A DNA stretch of 64,000 nt. It comes from Neobacillus novalis NBRC 102450. GTDB lineage: Bacteria; Bacillota; Bacilli; Bacillales; Cytobacillaceae. Shown here piece by piece: positions 23,868 to 32,718 of the stretch. Where the stretch lies: assembly GCF_001591805.1 (NCBI RefSeq), contig NZ_BCVP01000010.1, positions 1-64,000 on the forward strand, in the 5' to 3' direction. The notes under the pieces are model-generated. The model ran no database searches. It was given only the letters and a program-made list of their open reading frames with translations, and was not told the DNA's origin. The stretch's first letter is position 1. Every line of letters starts with the position of its first letter. Both the position numbers and the translations under genes were made by a program.

Positions 23868-24689
23868 TTATTCTAGAGGGGTAGGCTTGGTTCCAATTAC
23901 AATAGTAGCGTCTAGCTCATTATTGTGTGCTAACTGAGGTATTAGTCCGTATTGGCTAAAAATTTCAAAGGTCTGATGTGCCTGAATTTGGCTTGTCTCT
24001 ACTAATAGGTGCCCGCCCGAAGCCAGCCAGAGAGTTGCTTCCTCTGCCACTCTTCGCTGAATATCAAGTCCGTCATCTCCTCCGTCAAGCGCCACCTTTG
24101 GTTCATGTAGACGTGCATCCTGGGGAAGCAGCTTGATTGCCTTGGTAGGTACGTAAGGTGTGTTTGCAACTAGGATATCGACATTCCTACGCAGTTTGGC
24201 TGGTAGTGGTTCATAGAGGTAGCCTTCATATACGTGACCACCTTGGTTAGTAACATTGCGGCGGGCACAGCGCACTGCAGTTGGGTCGATGTCGACTGCA
24301 TACAACTCAATCCACCCCACAGCTTTGGCTATCGCGACACCGACCGCGCCAGTACCGCAGCAAAGGTCAACGACTATGGCTCCAGGAATAGAAAAGGCAA
24401 CAGCCTTTTGGACGAGAAACTCAGTACGGCGGCGCGGGACGAAGACTCCTGGGTCTACTGCTATCCTGATGCCGCAGAACTCCGCCCAACCGAGGACATG
24501 TTCAAGGGGGATACCAGTTATTCGCAGATTAACCAAAGTGAAGAGGGCATCCAATGTCCGTGCCTCAGACATTAGAAGTTTAGCCTCTTCTTCTGCGAAA
24601 ACACAACCGGCGGTGCGAAGTTTCTCGATTATACTTTTTTTAATTTTGTCATCAATATAAAAATTAATTTGCTCTCCTATAAATACCAC
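23868..24689 (-). CDS. PrmC/HemK-like protein N5-glutamine methyltransferase
   Basis: A 273-residue SAM-dependent methyltransferase. The N-terminal helical domain is followed by GIPLEHVLGWAEFCG and FVPRRRTEFLVQ, the SAM motif VVDLCCGTGAVGVAIAK (near residue 105), VDIDPTAVRCARRN, and the active-site tetrad NTPYVP in place of the usual NPPY. PrmC methylates the GGQ glutamine of release factors; this divergent single-gene group probably modifies another glutamine. The body of the gene is visibly richer in G+C than its neighbours and may have been acquired. The GTG start at 24689 is uncertain. Confidence 0.75.
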   Translation of the reverse strand: MVFIGEQINFYIDDKIKKSIIEKLRTAGCVFAEEEAKLLMSEARTLDALFTLVNLRITGIPLEHVLGWAEFCGIRIAVDPGVFVPRRRTEFLVQKAVAFSIPGAIVVDLCCGTGAVGVAIAKAVGWIELYAVDIDPTAVRCARRNVTNQGGHVYEGYLYEPLPAKLRRNVDILVANTPYVPTKAIKLLPQDARLHEPKVALDGGDDGLDIQRRVAEEATLWLASGGHLLVETSQIQAHQTFEIFSQYGLIPQLAHNNELDATIVIGTKPTPLE

Positions 24690-24809
24690 CCATCCTTTAT
24701 AACGGTTATTATAGGAAGTTCGTTAAAAATTGGAAAAGTCCTTCTTCAGTCTGCCAGGTTAGAGGAAAAAGATAAAAAGTCGCCGCAGCAACCGTTTGTT
24801 TAATAAGCT

Positions 24810-25016
24810 CTATCCAAAATTCCTATCCAAAAACAGAAGTAGATAACTACCTGCACAAAGATAAATTGCCACTTGAGTTATGACATAAATAAAAAATTCA
24901 AATAAGGTTAATTTTCTTTCTCTCTTAATTTTTTTAAAATGTCGATAATAATAGAATGAACATAGGAGTAGTAATACTGCCGATAATTGGAATATATTTT
25001 CCAATAGACTAATCAA
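24810..25016 (-). CDS. Small two-helix membrane protein
   Basis: A 68-residue protein with two hydrophobic stretches (LSAVLLLLCSFYYYRHF and FFIYVITQVAIYLCAGSYLLLFL) separated by a basic loop KKIKRERK. TTG 25016 is 8 nt after GAGGAG. No family recognised. Confidence 0.5.
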   Translation of the reverse strand: MISLLENIFQLSAVLLLLCSFYYYRHFKKIKRERKLTLFEFFIYVITQVAIYLCAGSYLLLFLDRNFG

Positions 25017-25028
25017 ATAATCATCTCC

Positions 25029-25406
25029 TCATATTAAAAATATATTTATCTCATTTAACTCTTCTGTCCTACTCCAATAAAAAAAGCACTTCTTAATTGA
25101 ACTAATTTTTTTGTAATCTTCAACTATTATCTGAATAGGATTAAATGCTTCTTTTGCTTTCACTTTATCAGATTCTTTTTGAACATCATATGTTATCAAT
25201 GCTTTCCATAGAGCCCATCCTCGTGCTCTATTCCAGGTTTTCTCGTCCAAATTCATTTCATTCTTGCACACTTTTCTACTGGCATCATCAAAAAAAGTCC
25301 AGGCTATTGCTGCATCACAAGAGGGATCTCCTACTCCCAAAATACCAAAATCAATAACTGCACAGAGCTTTCCATCTTTAACCAACTCCTCCTTTGTTAA
25401 ACTCAA
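25029..25406 (-). pseudogene. C-terminal fragment of an aminoglycoside/macrolide-type phosphotransferase
   Basis: The frame encodes VKDGKLCAVIDFGILGVGDP, then CDAAIAWTFF and RARGWALWKALITYD, which is the C-terminal third of the APH-type phosphotransferase family (metal-binding DFG-like motif IDFG). The N-lobe and the catalytic HGDxxxxN loop, which should lie directly before KDGKL, are missing. The homology stops near 25390, where a dispersed repeat begins at 25408. The fragment should be inactive. Confidence 0.75.
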
Positions 25407-25407
25407 G

Positions 25408-25440
25408 CACCCCTTTGTTTAAGTATATTCATTCACAATT
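25408..25440. repeat. Dispersed repeat CCCCTTTGTTTAAGTATATTC
   Basis: CACCCCTTTGTTTAAGTATA then TTCATTCACAATT; same family as 18726-18756 and 27421-27450. It adjoins the broken end of the phosphotransferase fragment. Confidence 0.6.
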
Positions 25441-25498
25441 TTTTTAGGCTGTTAGCTTCCGGCATTTCGATTTCTACATTTAGATGAAGCATGACCAT

Positions 25499-25600
25499 CT
25501 ATTTAATTTCCGTTTTTTTAAATTGAATAAAAATATATTTATCTTTTTCAATATCAATTACTCGAACATTTAAGTTTTCCCTCTTGTAATCACAATTCAT
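25499..25600 (-). CDS. Possible 33-residue protein
   Basis: An ATG frame starting MNCDYKRENLNVRVIDIEKD and ending FIQFKKTEIK, with AGGAAG just upstream. Charged and strand-like; no family recognised. It may be a remnant, as it lies in a decayed region. Confidence 0.3.
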   Translation of the reverse strand: MNCDYKRENLNVRVIDIEKDKYIFIQFKKTEIK

Positions 25601-25764
25601 ATCTTCCTACATCTTTGCCTGAGGATAGCTAGTTGCAAATAATTTTACAACTAGCAAAAAAAAATTTTAGGAAAAGATTACATATCTTTATAAATACAAG
25701 GGTATTATAAAGTTTGTTATTATATTAGAAAAGTTATTAACGAAACTAGAAGGTGGTATAACTT

Positions 25765-26493
25765 ATGGTTATAGAATGGTCAACAACAGCAGTATATAAT
25801 ACGATTATGGCCGTATCAGTAGGTATTGGATTATTATTAATTGTTAGATTTTTTTCTCACTTACATGCAAATAAAATTGGGCATTTAGAGGGTTGGGCTA
25901 TTGGTTTTGCCGTTCCAGGGCTCATTTTAACGATAACTGGATTTCACATGTCATTGACTTGGCCTCTATCAAAAATGGGCTTTCCATTTGATGATATTAT
26001 CTTTGGTGAATCATCCATAGCTTTTGGGGTTCTTTTATTAGGAATAACGGTTCTATTATGGAGAAAAGCAAATTTATTTTTAAAACAAGGGATTGATACT
26101 AGCAATTCAACTGTAGTATCTGAAAGATTAAGGAAGGAATTGCCATATTTACTTAAGCCTTTATCTTATTTCGGTGCTGCAATGGGATTTGCTCTTATTG
26201 CAATGGGATGTGCCGGTGTTACGTTTCATTTATTTGCCGCACCGCCTCAAGAACCTATTTCCGGATTATTCGCTGATTATCCAATGATTGAAGCAACTTT
26301 TATGTCTTTGTTACTTGCTCTTACAGGTGTTGGGGCTATTCTTTTCGCAGTAAACCAAAAAGAAAATCCAAGCCCAAGTTTGTTTAAATTCAATCAATGG
26401 GCATGGACTATTACTGGTATCATTTGGACTGCATTCGGTATTATGAATTATTTTACTCATATAGGATTAATCATACACACACTGGGGCACTAA
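25765..26493 (+). CDS. DUF981-family membrane protein
   Basis: A 242-residue protein with about seven membrane helices, matching DUF981 (first helix VYNTIMAVSVGIGLLLIVRF; conserved ITGFHMSLTWPL and GESSIAFGVLLLG in the middle; GVTFHLFAAPPQEPISG later). Histidines in TGFHMS, VTFHLF and NYFTH recur in hydrophobic surroundings and could bind metal or haem; that is inference. ATG 25765 follows AGAAGGTGG. A strong terminator follows, so it is monocistronic. Confidence 0.8.
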   Translation: MVIEWSTTAVYNTIMAVSVGIGLLLIVRFFSHLHANKIGHLEGWAIGFAVPGLILTITGFHMSLTWPLSKMGFPFDDIIFGESSIAFGVLLLGITVLLWRKANLFLKQGIDTSNSTVVSERLRKELPYLLKPLSYFGAAMGFALIAMGCAGVTFHLFAAPPQEPISGLFADYPMIEATFMSLLLALTGVGAILFAVNQKENPSPSLFKFNQWAWTITGIIWTAFGIMNYFTHIGLIIHTLGH

Positions 26494-26508
26494 GAATCAT
26501 GAAAATGA

Positions 26509-26545
26509 GCAAACATCCTTTACACAAAGGATGTTTGCCTCTTTT
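26509..26545 (+). terminator. Terminator of the DUF981 gene
   Basis: A perfect 13-bp stem, GCAAACATCCTTT with AAAGGATGTTTGC, followed by CTCTTTTAT. Confidence 0.8.
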
Positions 26546-26581
26546 ATATGCTACTTCCTTTATATTATAAATACTCAGTAC

Positions 26582-26887
26582 TCACCGTGCTCTGTTATAA
26601 TTAGGTATCTTAATCATTTTATTCTTAAAATCAATCTTCGGAGGTAATTCAGATGAGGTTTTTTTTAGTTCGATTACCCCTGCATCGGTAATGCTAAAAC
26701 GAGCTATATATTCATCATTATTATTAATAATTACAAATTCATCTTTGTTTTTAAATAAAGCAAAATTGAATTGCATTATGAGTTTCCAATTGTGAACTAA
26801 ATTGTATTTTTCTATAGGGATGATTTGTTCTTCCACCATTTTATCCTCATTTGGCTTTTGTTTTTGATTATTATCATTCCCCACCAA
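26582..26887 (-). CDS. Hypothetical protein, 101 residues
   Basis: A soluble protein with a charged N-terminus and a strand-rich core (FVIINNNDEYIARFSITDAG, then KIDFKNKMIKIPNYNRAR). TTG 26887 lies 9 nt after AGAGGGG. No family recognised; it reads as coding throughout. Confidence 0.5.
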   Translation of the reverse strand: MVGNDNNQKQKPNEDKMVEEQIIPIEKYNLVHNWKLIMQFNFALFKNKDEFVIINNNDEYIARFSITDAGVIELKKTSSELPPKIDFKNKMIKIPNYNRAR

Positions 26888-27000
26888 TGACTTCTTCCCC
26901 TCTCTTTTCTACTCATTTAGATAAACTATGATGGTTTTGTCTCCGAGTGTAGATGTTTGTCCCAAAAATTAAAAAAAGTCTATAAATAGCTCTGTTCAAT

Positions 27001-27027
27001 AAAAAAAGCCGCCGAAAATGGCAGCTG
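27001..27027 (-). terminator. Terminator of the small lipoprotein gene
   Basis: GCTGCC and GGCGGC (one wobble pair) around ATTTTC, followed on the minus strand by seven T. Confidence 0.65.
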
Positions 27028-27082
27028 GTCTTTAATCTTTCTGTTGTCCCTTTGGTATAAAATTTTTATTTCTTTTGTATCT

Positions 27083-27331
27083 TTATGATTGCATTTGATA
27101 ATTAGTTGGATCATTAAATTTAACGCCCAATTGCTTATTTATGGTTTCTTGATCAGTATAAGGGGTTATTAAATATGCTTTATCCCAATCAAAGCCCTTT
27201 ACAGAATTAAAATCGATTTCTGTCACACTATTTTTCTCCAAAGCAGAACTTATAGATTTCTCTAATCCTTTATTATGCATAGCAATGACTTGCGAACAAC
27301 TTGCTAGAAAAATTAGCGAGAAACAAATCAA
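27083..27331 (-). CDS. Small lipoprotein with a doubtful or lost start
   Basis: An 82-residue frame with a clear lipobox (FSLIFLASC) and a mature part of about 70 residues (SISSALEKNSVTEIDFNSV, KAYLITPYTDQETINKQLG). The natural signal peptide should include the in-frame upstream residues NSKKKFVFL. No ATG, GTG or TTG lies between that stretch and an upstream stop; where a start is expected the codon is GTT (about 27358-27360). The annotated TTG at 27331 would cut off the positive n-region. Either the start has mutated, making this a pseudogene, or an unusual start is used. A terminator follows. Confidence 0.5.
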   Translation of the reverse strand: MICFSLIFLASCSQVIAMHNKGLEKSISSALEKNSVTEIDFNSVKGFDWDKAYLITPYTDQETINKQLGVKFNDPTNYQMQS

Positions 27332-27420
27332 AAATACAAATTTCTTCTTTGAATTAACCTGTTTTCGTTAGCACAAAAAGCAAAAAAGAACACCGCAGCG
27401 ATCCATCTTGAACTCTTGCT

Positions 27421-27450
27421 ACCCGTCTGTTTAAGTACAATTCTTCACAA
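27421..27450. repeat. Dispersed repeat CCCGTCTGTTTAAGTACAATTC
   Basis: Third copy of the family seen at 18726 and 25408, followed by TTCACAAT as in the others. Confidence 0.6.
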
Positions 27451-27556
27451 TATCGGAAATTTCCCTCAACATGTTAATCGTTTGACTGGTTGGCTACGAG
27501 TATTGAAAAACATGCCTTCATTTTCGTAACATAGAGGACACTATTAAACAAGAAGT

Positions 27557-27597
27557 AAAAAACTCCGTTGCTCTTTATCATCAATGGAGTTTTTTGT
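27557..27597. terminator. Orphan hairpin with A and T runs
   Basis: AAAAAACTCCGTTG pairs with CAATGGAGTTTTTT around a 13-nt loop. It resembles a bidirectional terminator but has no adjacent gene end; the stretch 27360-27990 otherwise shows no gene. Confidence 0.45.
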
Positions 27598-27996
27598 GAT
27601 CGATAAATTTACTCGCTAATTTGTCGGAAGAGTCAAATTAATTTTTGGAGTTGTTTGAAAAGAAAAATGTGACTTCAGGGAAGTAATCTTTCTCATTGTT
27701 TGTTAGCGATCGTTCGAAAATAATCATATCCAGATCATCGTAATTAGAGAATGTTTTGTTAATTCAAAAGTAAAGTGATCAAAGAAAGCAGTTTATTTAC
27801 TTTAATGAGATCTTACATTTTATATTTTGATGATAATAGGTTTCCCATTGTTTTAGAAGACTATCCTATACGGAATTTTCAGGGAACAAAACAGGCACCA
27901 TCCAAGTTGTAAAAAGATATCTGGATATAATGGAAAAAAGGTTCATGAATAGCAAGCCGGCTTTTTCAAAAAATAAAGTAAAGGTGGTGTTATTCT

Positions 27997-28218
27997 ATGA
28001 CCATTGCGCTTATTCTCGGAGCAATTGTAATAGTCGGCGGTTTATTTTATACACTTAGAGTTGGTAAAGCGGTCGAAGTGAGAAATAGCGAATTGGATGG
28101 AGAAATTCATAGCACAATTAGAAAAAATTGGATTTCGTTAAATCCCGTTTTTCTTGCATATATCATAGCCCTTGGTGCTATATTGGTTTATATCGCATAT
28201 CACGCAGTATCAAGGTAA
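27997..28218 (+). CDS. Small two-helix membrane protein
   Basis: A 73-residue protein: N-terminal helix IALILGAIVIVGGLFYTLRV, a polar central loop (EVRNSELDGEIHSTIRKN) and a C-terminal helix VFLAYIIALGAILVYIAYH. ATG 27997 follows AAAGGTGGTG. The family is not recognised, but the ribosome site and hydrophobic pattern support a real gene. Confidence 0.6.
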   Translation: MTIALILGAIVIVGGLFYTLRVGKAVEVRNSELDGEIHSTIRKNWISLNPVFLAYIIALGAILVYIAYHAVSR

Positions 28219-28277
28219 GATGTATCGTTCCTAATCATTGAAGGGTTAGTTTATGAATGGGATTTCACCGTGGAATA

Positions 28278-28320
28278 AGGGGCAGACCCCAAGCGTTAGC
28301 GCATCGGGGGTCTGACACTT
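28278..28320. repeat. Palindrome with GGGTCAGACCCC-type arms
   Basis: AGGGGCAGACCCCAAGCG and GCATCGGGGGTCTGACA around TTAGC. It ends a few bases from the helD stop and may act as its terminator. Confidence 0.7.
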
Positions 28321-28327
28321 GAATTTT

Positions 28328-30634
28328 TTACTTTTCAAAATGTAAATCATCCGCATGCTGTAATAAAAAGTCTGACGGACTCTTGCCGAATAAATACAAT
28401 CGATGCATCGGTCTTGTCATCGACACGTACAGCAATTTGATATCCAGATCTACTTTTGCATATGGTTCTTCCAAGCAAACAATCAAGACGGCATCAAATT
28501 CTAACCCTTTCGATAAATAAGAAGGTATAATCACGATGTGCCCCTTCTTCATATCTTCTTTTTCCTCGACTAATTGAATTGGAAGAGGACTATTTTTTAG
28601 GATTTGATGGATTCTTTGAGATTCTTTGTCGGTTCGTCCAATGATTGCAATCGTGTGAAGCTCTTCCTCTTTGAGTGAGGAAATATCTTGTTCCAGCTGC
28701 AGCCTGACTTGTTCTAGATTCGAAGGGTCAATGGTTTTAAACAATGGTTTTTGACCATGTCGTATGACGGGTTTGACCTTTGGCAAGTCTTGGTCGATCA
28801 ACTGAAGGATATCGTTTGCCAAATTCATTATCTCAACAGTCGTTCGGTAGCTTTTTTGTAAGGCTTGATAATTCGCATTAGGGAAGATATCTTTCAATAT
28901 CGGCGCCCAACTATTCAAGCCGCGATAGGAATGAATCCCTTGTGCTAAATCTCCCACAATGGTAAACAAATCTGTATCAAAGCCCTCTTTTAATGCGGCA
29001 AATTGAAAATAGCTGTAATCCTGTGCTTCATCAATAAAGATACTCCGCATTTTATATTTTTCATCGATCCCTTCCAATTTTGTTTTCATATAAAAGATTG
29101 GAGCTAAATCCTCAAGTTCGTATGCACCTCGATCAAAAATCCGCTGACAATATTTACTTAGCAGCTTACACTCTTGATCTGTAAGTGTAGTCGAATGCAT
29201 GTTGATCATTTCAGGAGAAGTCATTAGTTCTTTATACAAGGTAAACATATCTTTCATGACAAACGCATCCATATATTTTTTTACTGCGACCTTTGCCTCC
29301 TGCTCCACCCTTTTTACTCTTTGTTCTTTCTTCTCCATCAGGGTAACTACTTTTTGCTTTCTTTTTTCTGGTTCCAGCCTCCTGCTATATAGAGCCTTCT
29401 CTAGTGCTTCTTCATATCTAGTGTTAAGATTTGACAGCATAATGGCTTTCTTCTTTTTTAAATCACTTGCTAATAGGGCTTTTATTTTATTAAGTCTTTT
29501 ATAGATTGGTAAGTATGTATATTCGTTTAAAAATAGTTTTTTGAGATTTTTTCCCCTCAGGAGAATCGATTTTTCTACAATAAAATCCTCTCCAGGGGCG
29601 AGTTTTAACTCCAATTCTTTTATATAACTATGGATTAATTCCTTAAATTCGAGTGATCCCTTATAGCTCGAAACCCATTGCAGTTGCTTAGATTTCCCAT
29701 TCCCTTCAAGGAGCTTCATCAGCTTAGAATTAGGAGAAAATAGTTTAATTTTCTGTCCCAAACAACTTTTCATAAAATCGATAAAAGTGGTCTGGTTAAT
29801 TTTGTTAACTCCAAGTTCAGGTAAAACGGCCGATATATAATCAATAAATAGTCGGTTTGGTGCGAGAATCATTAATTTTTCTGGAGGAAATTGAAACCCT
29901 AGTGTATAGAGAAAGTAGGATATTCTATGGAGTGCGATGGTTGTTTTCCCGCTTCCGGCGGCCCCTTGAACGATAATCGGGTGCTTCAGTGATGCCCGAA
30001 TCACTTCATTTTGCTCATTTTGAATGGTCGCAACGATTTCTGTTAATCGATTGTCTGCTTTACCTGACAAAGATTTCTGCAAAAGTTCATCATGTGTCGT
30101 CAGATCGATATCTCGGATTTCTTTTAATAATCCTTCGATGATTTCATACTGCCGCTTTAATGCTAAGTAACCGGTTTGTGTCTCCCCATATGCATCATAG
30201 GACACGTCTCCGAGCCGGCCATCATAGTAGACATTGGCAATCGGTGACCTCCAATCGACGATAATCGGCTGCTGTGTCACACGATCAAACAAGGAAACCT
30301 TGCCGATGTACAAAACTTCTTCCATTTTCGTACTATTGCTCGTATAATCAATCCTTGAAAAATAGGGCTTGCCAATCACGCTTTCTAGCCTTTTCAGTTC
30401 ACTTTCCGCTAATTCAAGAAAACTTGCATTCGCGAGGAGATCCGTGTAGCTCGTACTACTATCCTTAGAATTTAAATCGGCAAAAGATTGCTTCATATTT
30501 TCAACAAAAAATTCTTTATTCCCCTTAGAAATATCTAAAACAGTTCGGATATATTCCTTTGTAAACTCTAAGCGCTCCACTTCTGTTTGATAGTCTTTAT
30601 GGTCACGGACAGACACTTGATCTTTAGCACTCAT
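28328..30634 (-). CDS. helD: RNA polymerase recycling motor HelD
   Basis: A 768-residue UvrD/Rep-like superfamily-1 ATPase, close to the usual length of Bacillus HelD. HelD binds stalled RNA polymerase through its N-terminal and insertion arms and releases it from nucleic acid. The N-terminal coiled region (residues 1-90) is followed by Walker A GAAGSGKTTIALHRISYFLY (near 226), a long central charged insertion (about 340-480), Walker B IFIDEAQDYSYFQ, QSYRTT, and the C-terminal motif LLYVSMTRPMHRL. All ATPase motifs look intact. ATG 30634 has GAGAGGTG about 13 nt upstream. HelD in some Gram-positive bacteria confers rifampicin tolerance; for this one that is only possible. Confidence 0.92.
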   Translation of the reverse strand: MSAKDQVSVRDHKDYQTEVERLEFTKEYIRTVLDISKGNKEFFVENMKQSFADLNSKDSSTSYTDLLANASFLELAESELKRLESVIGKPYFSRIDYTSNSTKMEEVLYIGKVSLFDRVTQQPIIVDWRSPIANVYYDGRLGDVSYDAYGETQTGYLALKRQYEIIEGLLKEIRDIDLTTHDELLQKSLSGKADNRLTEIVATIQNEQNEVIRASLKHPIIVQGAAGSGKTTIALHRISYFLYTLGFQFPPEKLMILAPNRLFIDYISAVLPELGVNKINQTTFIDFMKSCLGQKIKLFSPNSKLMKLLEGNGKSKQLQWVSSYKGSLEFKELIHSYIKELELKLAPGEDFIVEKSILLRGKNLKKLFLNEYTYLPIYKRLNKIKALLASDLKKKKAIMLSNLNTRYEEALEKALYSRRLEPEKRKQKVVTLMEKKEQRVKRVEQEAKVAVKKYMDAFVMKDMFTLYKELMTSPEMINMHSTTLTDQECKLLSKYCQRIFDRGAYELEDLAPIFYMKTKLEGIDEKYKMRSIFIDEAQDYSYFQFAALKEGFDTDLFTIVGDLAQGIHSYRGLNSWAPILKDIFPNANYQALQKSYRTTVEIMNLANDILQLIDQDLPKVKPVIRHGQKPLFKTIDPSNLEQVRLQLEQDISSLKEEELHTIAIIGRTDKESQRIHQILKNSPLPIQLVEEKEDMKKGHIVIIPSYLSKGLEFDAVLIVCLEEPYAKVDLDIKLLYVSMTRPMHRLYLFGKSPSDFLLQHADDLHFEK

Positions 30635-30756
30635 CCTATTCAGTCATCACCTCTCTAGGTAATTTTTGAAACATTTGGATATTAAGATTAAACTAAATCT
30701 TTTATACTAGTCAAGTTTTTTAGTAATGAGAAAGTAGGAATATTAGCAAAAAAAAT

Positions 30757-30806
30757 GATGCCTGCCCACCGCTGCGCATAAGGCCAACAACGGAGGGACA
30801 GGCACC
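30757..30806. repeat. Palindrome with GGTGCCTG(T/C)CC arms
   Basis: GATGCCTGCCCACCG and CGGAGGGACAGGCACC form a long stem around GCTGCGCATAAGGCCAACAA. Variant of the GTGCCTGGCAC palindromes. Confidence 0.65.
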
Positions 30807-30845
30807 AATTTTCACTTTTGTATTGTAATTTGTCGATTTCAGCCA

Positions 30846-32288
30846 TTACTCCTGGAGTTTCACCCGTGCGTTTCTTTGCCTTTTTCCATCCGTCTCATCC
30901 TCGGCCTGTCGGTTATGCTTAATGAAAAAAGAAAGGATTAGTCCAATTAAGGAAAGTATGGAAACTACCATAAAGGCGATATTCGCTCCGTGGATATCCG
31001 GATAGGCAATATCTGGCCGCTGTTTACCTGCTTCTGCTGTTGTTGTCATCACTGTAACAAGGATGGCGGTTCCTACCGAAGCAGCGATCATTTTCATCGT
31101 ATTATCCATGGCCGCCCCATGGGGAATTAATCGTTTGGGTAACTGGTTCAAGGCAGCTGTTGCGACAGGCATCATGACCATCGAAAGACCAAACATACGA
31201 ATTCCATAAAGGACCGTAATATAGGTCATAGTTGTCGCTGGACTTAGTTTAGTAAACGCAAAGGAAGCTGCTGTCATGATTGTTAAGCCAATCATCACAA
31301 GCCATCTCGCACCGATTTTATCAAAGATTCTCCCAACAATCGGTGACATGAAGCCGCTTATCAAGGCACCAGGCAATAAAGCAAGACCCGCGTCAAAAGC
31401 GGAAAATCCCCTCATTCGCTGCATAAACAGCGGGATAATCGTCTCAGCTCCGATTAAGCCCATAAAGCCAATCATTCCAATGATAATGGCGAACGGGAAA
31501 ATCGAAAAGCTAAATACACGGAATTCCAGCATGGGGTGTTTCAACCTTAATTGGCGGAAAATAAACACGAGCAAGGATACACCGCCAATTGCGAGTGAAA
31601 GAAGTGTCGCTGTATGGGTCCAACCATAATTTCCAGCACAAGTAAATCCATATAGAAGCCCGCCAAACCCGAATGAAGATAACAGAATCGATAGGACATC
31701 GACTTTTGGTCTGGAAACATCTGTTACATTTTTTAAGAAAAGGAATGCGACAATGATATCGATAAGCGCAATTGGTAAAATAATAAAAAATAACACTCTC
31801 CATGAAAAATGGGATGTAACCCATCCGGACAACGCTGGCCCAATGGCCGGTGCGAAGGAAATCACAAGACCAACAAGCCCCATTGCTGCACCGCGCTTAT
31901 TGATTGGAAATATTAGTAAAAATACGGTGGTCATTAATGGCAGCATCACTCCTGCACCGATCGACTGAATGACCCTGCCTAAAAGGAGAATTGCAAAATT
32001 AGGAGCAATCCCGCACACAACGGTTCCAACTACAAAAATACTCATTGCCGAAATAAACAGCTGTCTCGTGGTAAATCGTTCTAATAAAAAGGCACTGATG
32101 GGAATCATGATCCCATTCACCAGCATAAAGACGGTCGTTAGCCATTGTGCACTATTTGCGGTAATGTTCATTTCATCCATAATTGGAGGTATTGCTGTAA
32201 TCATCAGTGTCTGATTCAAAATGGCAATAAAAGTTCCCGCTAGCAACAGTCCGACAATCATTGACTGTTTATTGCCTGATTTCTCCAT
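30846..32288 (-). CDS. MFS multidrug exporter (DHA2, LmrB/EmrB type)
   Basis: A 480-residue transporter with about 14 membrane helices. Characteristic features are ILNQTLMITAIPPIMDEM in helix 1, NSAQWLTTVFMLVNGIMIPI in helix 2, the short motif A LERFTTRQLF, motif C-type APAIGPALSGWVTSHFSWR near residue 160, and a charged C-terminal tail. This subgroup exports hydrophobic drugs by proton exchange. ATG 32288 lies 10 nt after AGGGGAG. The downstream palindrome could terminate it. No cognate regulator is adjacent. Confidence 0.85.
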   Translation of the reverse strand: MEKSGNKQSMIVGLLLAGTFIAILNQTLMITAIPPIMDEMNITANSAQWLTTVFMLVNGIMIPISAFLLERFTTRQLFISAMSIFVVGTVVCGIAPNFAILLLGRVIQSIGAGVMLPLMTTVFLLIFPINKRGAAMGLVGLVISFAPAIGPALSGWVTSHFSWRVLFFIILPIALIDIIVAFLFLKNVTDVSRPKVDVLSILLSSFGFGGLLYGFTCAGNYGWTHTATLLSLAIGGVSLLVFIFRQLRLKHPMLEFRVFSFSIFPFAIIIGMIGFMGLIGAETIIPLFMQRMRGFSAFDAGLALLPGALISGFMSPIVGRIFDKIGARWLVMIGLTIMTAASFAFTKLSPATTMTYITVLYGIRMFGLSMVMMPVATAALNQLPKRLIPHGAAMDNTMKMIAASVGTAILVTVMTTTAEAGKQRPDIAYPDIHGANIAFMVVSILSLIGLILSFFIKHNRQAEDETDGKRQRNARVKLQE

Positions 32289-32443
32289 TCATCCAACTCC
32301 CCTGCTCTAAAAAGTAAAATAACACTGTTACAGATTACCTTCTTTTCCTCATGAATTCCACTGAAACGCTTTGGGAATGCGCCAACTTTCCCTTTGTTTT
32401 GTAAGAAAATATTATCTGGGGGAATTTTCTCAATCAAAAAAAA

Positions 32444-32465
32444 CATCTACAAATTTTTGCAGATG
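32444..32465 (-). terminator. Terminator-like hairpin
   Basis: CATCTGCAAA and TTTGTAGATG pair with one wobble and almost no loop, followed on the minus strand by eight T. It would end any minus-strand transcript from the small frame at 32567-32671. Confidence 0.55.
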
Positions 32466-32566
32466 CTGTCTTTCAAAATACTGCTAAGGAATATCGCAGG
32501 TTGCTGAAAGAACCCAAGTCCAAAGAACGTGATTATCAACTTTCAGAGATACACAATCAACATATT

Positions 32567-32671
32567 TTAGCTCATAAACCTCCGGATTGAAATTTGCTGA
32601 TCTCTATTTTTTTGATAGAGTTTTTCAACTTTATTTTGATGGGCAGCTTCTTCTGGATTAATCTTTCTCAT
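32567..32671 (-). CDS. Possible 34-residue protein
   Basis: An ATG frame MRKINPEEAAHQNKVEKLYQ followed by KNRDQQISIRRFMS, strongly helical and charged, with a weak ribosome site and a terminator about 100 nt downstream. I do not recognise it; it could be a small regulator or a remnant. Confidence 0.3.
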   Translation of the reverse strand: MRKINPEEAAHQNKVEKLYQKNRDQQISIRRFMS

Positions 32672-32718
32672 TTTTACTGTTATTGAAAGGAATAAAATAT
32701 TGATGGTCATTTACTCTC

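Noticed and set aside
24234-24660. Two plus-strand frames opposite the PrmC-like gene
   Set aside because: Long antisense frames are expected in a GC-rich coding region; neither shows family motifs or a ribosome site.
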